Source: Cryptomeria japonica (lineage: Eukaryota > Streptophyta > Pinopsida > Cupressales > Cupressaceae). From it: a stretch of 64,000 nt of DNA. A model generated the notes under the pieces. The model was not told where the DNA came from. It searched no databases and saw nothing but the letters and a program-made list of their open reading frames with translations. Below, piece after piece: positions 56,770 to 64,000 of the stretch. The DNA lies in contig NC_081406.1 in NCBI RefSeq assembly GCF_030272615.1, positions 243,281,218 to 243,345,217 of the forward strand. Direction: 5' to 3'. Numbering within the stretch: position 1 is the first letter of the stretch; every line of letters starts with the position of its first letter. Position numbers and translations under genes: made by a program.

Positions 56770-58480
56770 TGTAATGTCCCCTTTTGTAAAATGCCCTAGT
56801 TTGCCCTAGATTACAACTCTCGGCCAATAATAGGGTTAGAGGGGGAGTACCTTTATCTCCTTAATAGGGAAAACCAATTGATTACAAGGTCACTTAACTA
56901 AAGGAACCCCAATCATAGCAAGCTAGGATGGGTAACTTGATAGGGTGTCTTTACAACCGTTCCCCCTCCATCAAGCCACCACCTCCCACTGACATGATTC
57001 CATCCATCACCAAGGTAGAGAGGATAAGGATTTACCCCAATGGGGTGCCCTAAGTCTAACCCTCCTAAGCCCAAATGCAGAGTACCTTCACTCCCCTTTG
57101 GCCTTATGTGGACCCGGCCATACATATGAGGTGGTGTGCTTAGGGGTGACCCCAACACCGTTCCCCCTATTTGAGATCCCTCTCTTCTCTTACCATGACT
57201 GAGAACATTCAGAACATGTGAAAGTTCCAATATATTCAGACATTCTACGTATAACAAATAAAGTGCAGAAAAATCATTAGTCAGATACAATATATAATCA
57301 ATTATAACAGCAGTGCATTGTAATCGTTAGTATGCAGAGATATATGTATGTTGATTCAGCATTTACCATATTATGCACAGGAGACTCATGCCAAACTGCA
57401 ATATTCAGTCAAACTGCTGAGTGTTTATGAAATACCAAGTCTGATGTGATGCCTCCTTGGAGTGATAAGATTGTTGTATAAGTATCTTCTCCTTCACTGG
57501 TGAAGAGTCATGTCTACTTGTTCATAAAGTTATAACCCTCCTCTCAAAAGACATCTCTGTATCTTGTGTATCCCATCCTTTCATAACGACTGGGCCCCTT
57601 GGTGAAATCACACTTAATTGGTGATTGGTTAATATATCAATTTGGACACACTAATTGATGGATAAACCAGTTAGACATTAGTTAACATATTAATAGGATA
57701 TTAATATCTTTTATGCAAGATCGCTGCCCTTGTTGTCATCTCAAGGGGGTCTCATGGAGAACATCCCTTAGTAAATCTGTTCCTCATAATTGGCATTAAT
57801 CGGTTCATTCATTTCTTCCTGCTGTTGGTCTCAATGGGGGTTTCTTAAAGAAAATTGTGACATCTTGTGTCCAAGACAATTTTCTCCTAAGGGTGCGAGT
57901 ATAGATATCTTGCAGTCTATATTAATAATACTACTAAATTCTGCATAAGAACATTATCAGGCTTCATATATTAAGCATACATATTAAGCACATCTCCATG
58001 CATAACACGAAGAACAAGGATGTTACTGCCTGTAACTTAATTCTGATCTGATCTGATCGATGGTAATTTCACTGGATGCTTTTGATTTCTTTCCTTTATA
58101 TCTCTCAATGTGAGGGAGAGGTCACACCTCTTCATCATGTATGCCCTTTGGCAAGAGACACCCTTTCACCATTAGCAGCCTTTGAAAGAGTGCAACTCTT
58201 CATTATTTCTGCCCTTTGAAAGGGACACAACCTTTTACAATCAGATCTGCACTTCTTATTTAAATCAGATCTGCACATCTGATTCCCAAATTATCCCCCC
58301 CTTCAAATGAGTTCTCTTCTCCCTTTTATACCTCATATTTGGGAGAGTCACAACTTATCATTTCATGCCTTTTGACCATTTATTAACTTAATTAAATTTT
58401 AATTATATTCTTTTATATTTTCATTTAAATTTTAAATTAATATTTACCATTAGATTCTATTTCAAAATGGGCACATTACA
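56770..58480. mobile_element. 1.7-kb solo LTR with exact duplication CTTAT
   Basis: Starts TGTAATGTCCCC and ends GGGCACATTACA, with CTTAT on both sides (56765-56769 and 58481-58485). The ends form a near-perfect inverted repeat as in the LTR at 10594. No coding domain inside. Confidence 0.85.
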
Positions 58481-58485
58481 CTTAT

Positions 58486-60116
58486 CTCCCATCACTTTAT
58501 AGTGTTGTTTATAACTAGGGAGGCGGATTCCAATTGCCAATGGCAACATTGGAATCTGCTTTAGGGCTGGGCCCTTTCTCATGCCACACTTAAAAGATTG
58601 TGTGTTCCCTTCAAATAGGGCCGACCCTATAAAAGAATACGCCACACATTAGATGAAATAAAACATAAAATAGCGCCAAGTTTAAATTAAACCAAGCCGA
58701 CTTAATAAAGGTCAAGCATCATACAAGTAAAGTACTTTTGGCAAGCATAAAATATAATCTTCATTCATTCAACCCTCAAGCGCATTAGCTCTGCAATCTA
58801 GTGCGAAATCTGATTGGAGAAGTAGGCAAATTCACCTATCTGCTGCAAGTTAATTCTGTGCAAATAAATCTGCACCTTGAAGGCGTAATACTTCTGTCAT
58901 ATGAAGGTGCACCTCATCCATTCATCTGCTGTGTATACCTGTCATTTATGTTGTGAAAAGTGTTGTAGAGCTAGGTCATCAAGACGCAGATCTGAAGATG
59001 ACACTTCCATTGATTTGAACAGCAAAGAAGTGTTGTTTACCCTAGGTGTTTTCATCAAGCCACCTAAGAGATAAGTATTGTAATCAGAATATTGAATATA
59101 ATCCATAATCGGATCTGAGGATCTTTTCTGGCTGGGTTTTTCCTCCTAGGAGGTTTTCCTAGGGTAATGGTGTCTTGTTTCATTTTGCTTATCTTCTATG
59201 TTTGTTCCTAAGTCTGAAAATCATTAATTCTAACTGCAAACAATCTAATTTAATAGTTAAATTCTGATTTCTCAGTCTTCCATTAATCTGAAAGTATAAA
59301 ATTCAACATATAGGAAGTTTATTCCTAATCAAATTGGATCATTGAGGTTCAATATCCCATCTTCAACAAGGAAGACCATGCATGGGTTGATCTCATGGAT
59401 CTAGAGGCAAAGATGGTAGACATGGTAGAAGAGGATAGAGCATGAGCAAACTCCTTAAATGTTGGTGTCAATGGAACACAAACAAATATCATGGTCACAT
59501 CATCATCAGGGACCTATCTCAGACACCCAAGTAGGACTTCCAACTTGCTATACAGCTATAAATGTTGAGACAAGTGATGGAGGCCCCTCCAAGCCATGGA
59601 CCTATATTTTTAGTTTTGACATTTGTTTTGATACCATGGATTTCATAATTCATGAGCATTGTTAATTTGTTACAACTGACAATATTTAAAATATATATAT
59701 CTAAAAACTTAAAAAATGTTCCATATGCTCTCTATATCCCTGTGATTAATATGCCTTAAATTTAAAAAACAACAGGTTTTTATCCCTTTTCAGTGTTTCT
59801 CTGGTTTTTGCCTGATTAAATACCAATAATTTAAAAAGATCTTTTTCTTTTGGTCTGCTGACTTATTCCCAGGAACCATTTTTGCTGATCTAGTTTTTGG
59901 TGTTAATACAAAGAAAATTCATGAAATAGAGAAAATTGTAAGATGTATGGAACTTTTGGTGATTTAAACTTATTTTTTCAAAAACTAATCCAAATTTATC
60001 TAGAAAATTAACAATTTAAAATTTAGTTGGACTGGTTGATCAGCTGTATGTTTTGACATAGGAAACCAGAAAACTGTATCTGGCATGCTTTTGATTTCTT
60101 GAAAGAACTAAACAAG
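58486..60116. other. non-coding stretch with a possible Copia U5 motif
   Basis: At about 59132-59160 the plus strand reads GGGTTTTTCCTCCTAGGAGG, then TTTTCC, similar to the motif near 23107. A degenerate Copia LTR may lie here, but I could not fix its ends. Nothing else recognised. Confidence 0.4.
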
Positions 60117-60121
60117 ATAGG

Positions 60122-61200
60122 TGTTGATGTGTTTTTTAGGCACATGCAAACACAGAATAAAATACCTTAAGTATCTTATCTCTTGAATAAAATCTCTTGG
60201 ATGCTAAAGATTAGCTTAAGGATCACCCAAAAAGACTCCAAGGTTCATATATGTAGGATCACTACGTGTGGATAAGCTTAGTTGGTCATTGTGATTGTTG
60301 TTTTATCAAGGGGCATTTATGGTTCGAAAAGATTTCATGAAGTGATAGGCAGATGATATGCAATGAAGTTTCTTCTTAAGACTACTAAATGATTATCAAA
60401 AAATGGCAAAAAGATGAGGGTTTAGAGAAATTCTAAGCTATTCTAAAATGAATGAATGAAGAAATGACACAAGTGAAACTCAACTAGTTATAGCATCGCC
60501 ATAGCTTGAACAACTTCACTAGAACTAGTGCAATCTTCTAAGGATGTTTAGAGATTTTCAAATCACTACTAATCATAGACACCATTAGTTGAATGCATAT
60601 CAATGATTGAGCAATAATCGAACTTAAACAATTTCAAGAGTTCCAATTAACCACATAAGGCTCGCTTACAATCAGCAAGAAAGCTAGTGGTATGGATAAC
60701 GAGTTTCACAATATATCAAATGCAACATTCCATCATTTAATCAAAACACTAAAACTAACATCAAAGATTGACTTGAGATGACCAAAGAACCATGCAATAA
60801 GCTTCAAGGATTGAGCAAAAACACCATAACTTAATGTTTCATTGATCCAATAGCCAAACAACAACAATTCTTCAAGTCTTTCTCTTGCCAATATTCTAAT
60901 ACTATTACTCTCTTTTACTCTAGTGCTATTACTATCATCATTAACATTGCTATTAACCATTACAAATGAAATGAGTGGAGCTTATATAAGACTCCCTAAT
61001 ACAATGAAGGGTCGAGATTGAATGAAGATCAAGGGCCAAGACCTTGCCACCTAAACCCTAATTAGGGTTTAATATAAATGAAAACCCTATCAAGATAACC
61101 ATCGTCATGAATCAACCAATGAGAAGGCAACATGTGCCGACACGAAAATCGAGAAAGCATCCTCCAATAGCGAAATGAAATGCCAAGTGGAATCATAACA
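60122..61200 (-). mobile_element. 3' LTR of a minus-strand LTR element (1,079 bp)
   Basis: Read on the minus strand it starts TGTTATGATTCC at 61200 and ends AACACATCAACA at 60122. It contains AAACCCTAATTAGGGTTT (61053-61070), a 64-nt gap, then TATATAAG (60988-60981) and CATTTCATTTGTAA. The ends and promoter match the solo LTR at 13703-17401, though U3 is far shorter. The preceding internal sequence is purine-rich (AGAGGAAAG). The 5' LTR would be beyond 64000. Confidence 0.65.
60981..61070 (-). promoter_or_regulatory. LTR promoter: telo-box palindrome plus TATA box
   Basis: Same 18-bp palindrome, same 64-nt gap and same TATATAAG as in the LTR at 13703-17401, on the opposite strand. Confidence 0.6.
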
Positions 61201-64000
61201 AACTTTCCTCTAGAACTTTGTTTCCTTTCTCCTTCTCCTTTCTGGCATATTCAATGAATCTGGACGTCATACTTTCAACTTCAGAAATTGGAATCTCAGG
61301 TAGATTCTTCATATGTTCTTCTAGGTGGATTACTTCATCAAAGTTTGTAAGAAGCATTATCTCCCATCCATGCTCAGGTTCTTTTGTCTTATCAATAAGG
61401 AACATAGTGGCATGCATAAGATCCAACTGTTTTTCTGTGATCGGTCCACCTTCTCGCTGAAAGATAACTTTTATCCTGTCCGCCAATTCTTGAATGTCCA
61501 CACATCTGTTTCAATTTCTGCCCTTTTGTCAAGAATGATGCACATCACCTCAATTATCTTGTCATGAATAGGATGGACGGTATCTTCAACTTGACTACAT
61601 TTGTTACTAATGTCTTCAAAAAGGAGTTTCTTCATTTGAAGCAAGGTCGACCATTGTAACAAATTAGGAGTTGATTCTTTTCTAATCACCCCTTCTTGTG
61701 CCAGTATCTATCTAGGTGCTTTCCTTATTGCTTGCAATACTGGAATGGTGGCGTCCTTAGCATGAGTGAAGGCATCAACTGTCACCATGAGGTTATGAAC
61801 TATCTCAAAAACTCGAATGGCTCTACCAAGTATTTTCATCATATTTCTTACAAACTCATTAGCCATTGTGAAGGATTTGTTGATCCATGCCTCTAGAAGT
61901 TGTGCTGAGTTTCTCATTTTCTCCACATGATCAACTGACTCTGCAAGAAGCAAGGGAGGTGGTGTGGCTGCTAGATTTTGATGTGTCAATGGTTGCTGAA
62001 ATTGTTGGACATAGTTCCTCCATGCATTTACCTCATTTTCTAACCTTTTGTTCTTCTCTATTTCGGCCTTTAGCTTCTCATTGACCACCTTCACTGAGTC
62101 GGTTGCTTCCTCCATGGCTTGCTCAGAAGTGAGTGGACCTAAGTCAAATGTCTCCAAATCATATTCCTCTGCCATAATCTCATCCTCGTATTTATCTACC
62201 GTTGGAGTGGCAATCTGTATCTTTCTGGAGCCTGCATCATCTCTTATTATTTTAGACATCTTTGGAGCTTTCTTTCTCTCAATGACTTCTTGAGGTCCAT
62301 TTAGAAGACTTTCTAAATCAAATGCTTGTTCTTCTTCTTCCTCTATTACCTCTTTGGTAAGCCTCTCTTTGAGCCATTCGGGGATAGAAGATCTTCCTTC
62401 TTTTACTTGCACTTCTTTGGGCAATGGTTCATTCTTGGGAGGGGAAGTTACTTCATTATCGTCTCCTTGTTCTTCATCATCACAAATCTAGATATGAAGG
62501 GCTGGATTTGATGATTCTTGAGGCATTTTCCCTTTATCTTGCCTATCATTCTTGTCATTTTGTATTGTAGACTCCATTGATTCATCTACTTCGTGAACCA
62601 TGCCTTCATCTATTCTTTGATCTTTGCATTGATTCTCTTTCTCTTGTCTAGAAGAAGCGCTAGGAGGCTGATCGGAATTTGTCTTTTGCTTCTTCTTGGA
62701 TGCTTCTTTCTTTCCTTGTTCATTCTTCCTTTTTGATCCTTTGGAATGAGAGGTGCTCTCATTGACACTTGCCCTTTCTTCTTCTTCTATCCTTGTCTCC
62801 AAATTGAATGTCATTGTCACATCTTGCTCCTTCAGTTTCTAATGTTGAATATCCACCCATCTTCGTGTGCAAGTTAAAACTTGATTCATCAATTCCCTCA
62901 AATATGTGACTTCCTTTTCATCCCAATTAATCTTTATTCCTTTATCCTCCATCTCATAAGTAGATTGGATATATCTACCACTATCTTGTGCTTGATCAGC
63001 AACTATATAGACTTTGCATTTCCTGATGAGATCAAGAGGCAGCCGAGAGTGCATCTTCTTCTTTATCTCGAAGTCATCTTGTGCGTTCATCCAAAAGTCT
63101 TCTACTTGAAACACATGCTTATGCTTTCTTCCATCCATTTCTTCTACATTACCATAGGGATCAAAATTATCTCTCGAAGCAAATGGTGTAAACAAATAGA
63201 GAGATAACTCTAGCTCGGCATATTTAGCTACTTGGAGGGAAGGACAAACTTCTATTGAATTCCCAAGTGAAATGGAATTAGTGATGACAGCTCCGTGTTT
63301 GTACCTCAATGACTTGGTACATGCTAACAATTGTCTTGTCACCTCGAGCAGCACTATCCTGTCTATGGGATAATGTGGCAACATATAAGGAGGAGAAGGA
63401 CATCCTTGGATCCTTATATATGTGAATTTGGAAAATTGAATAAACCATGCACCATATTGTTTAACAAGTGCTTGTGCCTCCGGAGACAATCTTTGATGGA
63501 TCCCACCTTGTAGTGTCCTGGTGATGTGCATTGCAAATGTATCACTGATTGTTCTATAGTGTTGTTTAGGTGGGTGCTGCAATATTTCATAAGAATCACA
63601 AACCCTCATCTCTTCGGGCCCTCTTCCAACTCTACCTCTGTGTGGTAGCCCCGCATATTCATAACTCCTTGCTAGAGAATATATGACATATGAGCTCATG
63701 TGGAATGACTTAGTAGGAATTAACCTTCTCAATTGTACATATAGGCAATTACTAATGATTCTTGCCCAATTGATCATTCCTTTCCCTTGAATAATTATTT
63801 GAATGAAAAAGAACATCCATTTATCAAAACAAAAGGCTTGAGGAGCACCTATAACTCAACCAAGCAAGGTGATTAAATCCATAAATTCCTCTTGGAACTC
63901 AATTCGGTGTGGCCCATTAGGTATCTTGTTCAGGCGAGGTCTACTCTTTTGCAGCCAATCCCTATTGATGATTGATAGGCATGCATCAGGATCATCATAC
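61193..64000 (-). pseudogene. long decayed ORF of unknown function in an LTR element, partial
   Basis: One minus-strand frame runs from the window edge to about 61500. It is broken only by a TGA near 63860, TAG at 62837-62839, TAG at 62488-62490 and TAG at about 61706-61708. A frameshift near 61500 leads to the final 103 codons. The first part looks globular (MSSYVIYSLARSYEYAGLPH, TLQGGIHQRLSPEAQALVKQ, LPLDLIRKCKVY). The middle is Lys/Glu/Ser-rich with a basic patch (KRKNEQGKKEASKKKQK). The C-terminal third is predicted helical and partly coiled coil (KLKAEIEKNKRLENEVNAWR). I know no named domain. I recall similar proteins in gymnosperm genomes, so it is probably a repeat-borne gene. It ends inside the first bases of the LTR. 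Confidence 0.65.

Overview
The window looks like nuclear DNA of a seed plant with a large, transposon-rich genome, most likely a conifer. That lineage call is inference: introns of 14 and 26 kb filled with nested retroelements, TGTAATGTCCCC-type long terminal repeats (LTRs), and LINE, Copia and BED/hAT remnants in layers. I see nothing bacterial, no tRNA or rRNA gene and no CRISPR array.

One host gene dominates. It is on the minus strand and enters from the right, with its 5' end outside the window. Ten exons between 51591 and 1560 splice together without a frame error into 1,640 codons plus a stop. The product is the plant fusion of an EMB8/YheT-like alpha/beta-hydrolase domain, a long acidic linker and a C-terminal CAAX-protease/ABI (CPBP) membrane domain. 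The hydrolase half lacks the nucleophile serine and the usual GGH histidine context. The protease half keeps all three metal-site motifs. One intron is 26,272 bp and uses a GC donor; another is 14,480 bp.

Region by region: 1-1559 is 3' flank. 1560-7093 holds six exons. The intron 7094-21573 contains a decayed hAT transposon (about 9.1-18.3 kb, minus strand) split by two solo-LTR insertions: 10143-12985, which itself carries another solo LTR at 10594-12713, and 13703-17401. A second hAT remnant lies at about 19.0-20.0 kb. Exons follow at 21574-22095 and 24451-24609. The intron 24610-50881 holds a Copia element (25950-38819, target-site duplication ATTAT) with a 6.5-kb LINE nested in its leader. 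It also holds a second LINE fragment (about 40.58-43.5 kb) split by a solo LTR (41639-42802), and a third hAT relic (45378-47848). Exons lie at 50882-51067 and 51315-51591. The rest of the right side is intronic or 5' flank, with an LTR carrying a 47-bp minisatellite (about 53.55-55.44 kb), a solo LTR with duplication CTTAT (56770-58480), and the 3' end of another LTR element. That last element consists of a long decayed ORF of unknown function (64000 to 61193) running straight into a 1.1-kb LTR (60122-61200).

The most interesting points are the giant GC-AG intron, the probable pseudo-hydrolase/protease fusion, the uncharacterised ORF in env position of an LTR element, and the solo LTR with 13 copies of a palindromic box spaced about 167 or 176 bp apart. 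Boundaries come from splice consensus, reading-frame continuity and target-site duplications read by eye; no alignment was run.
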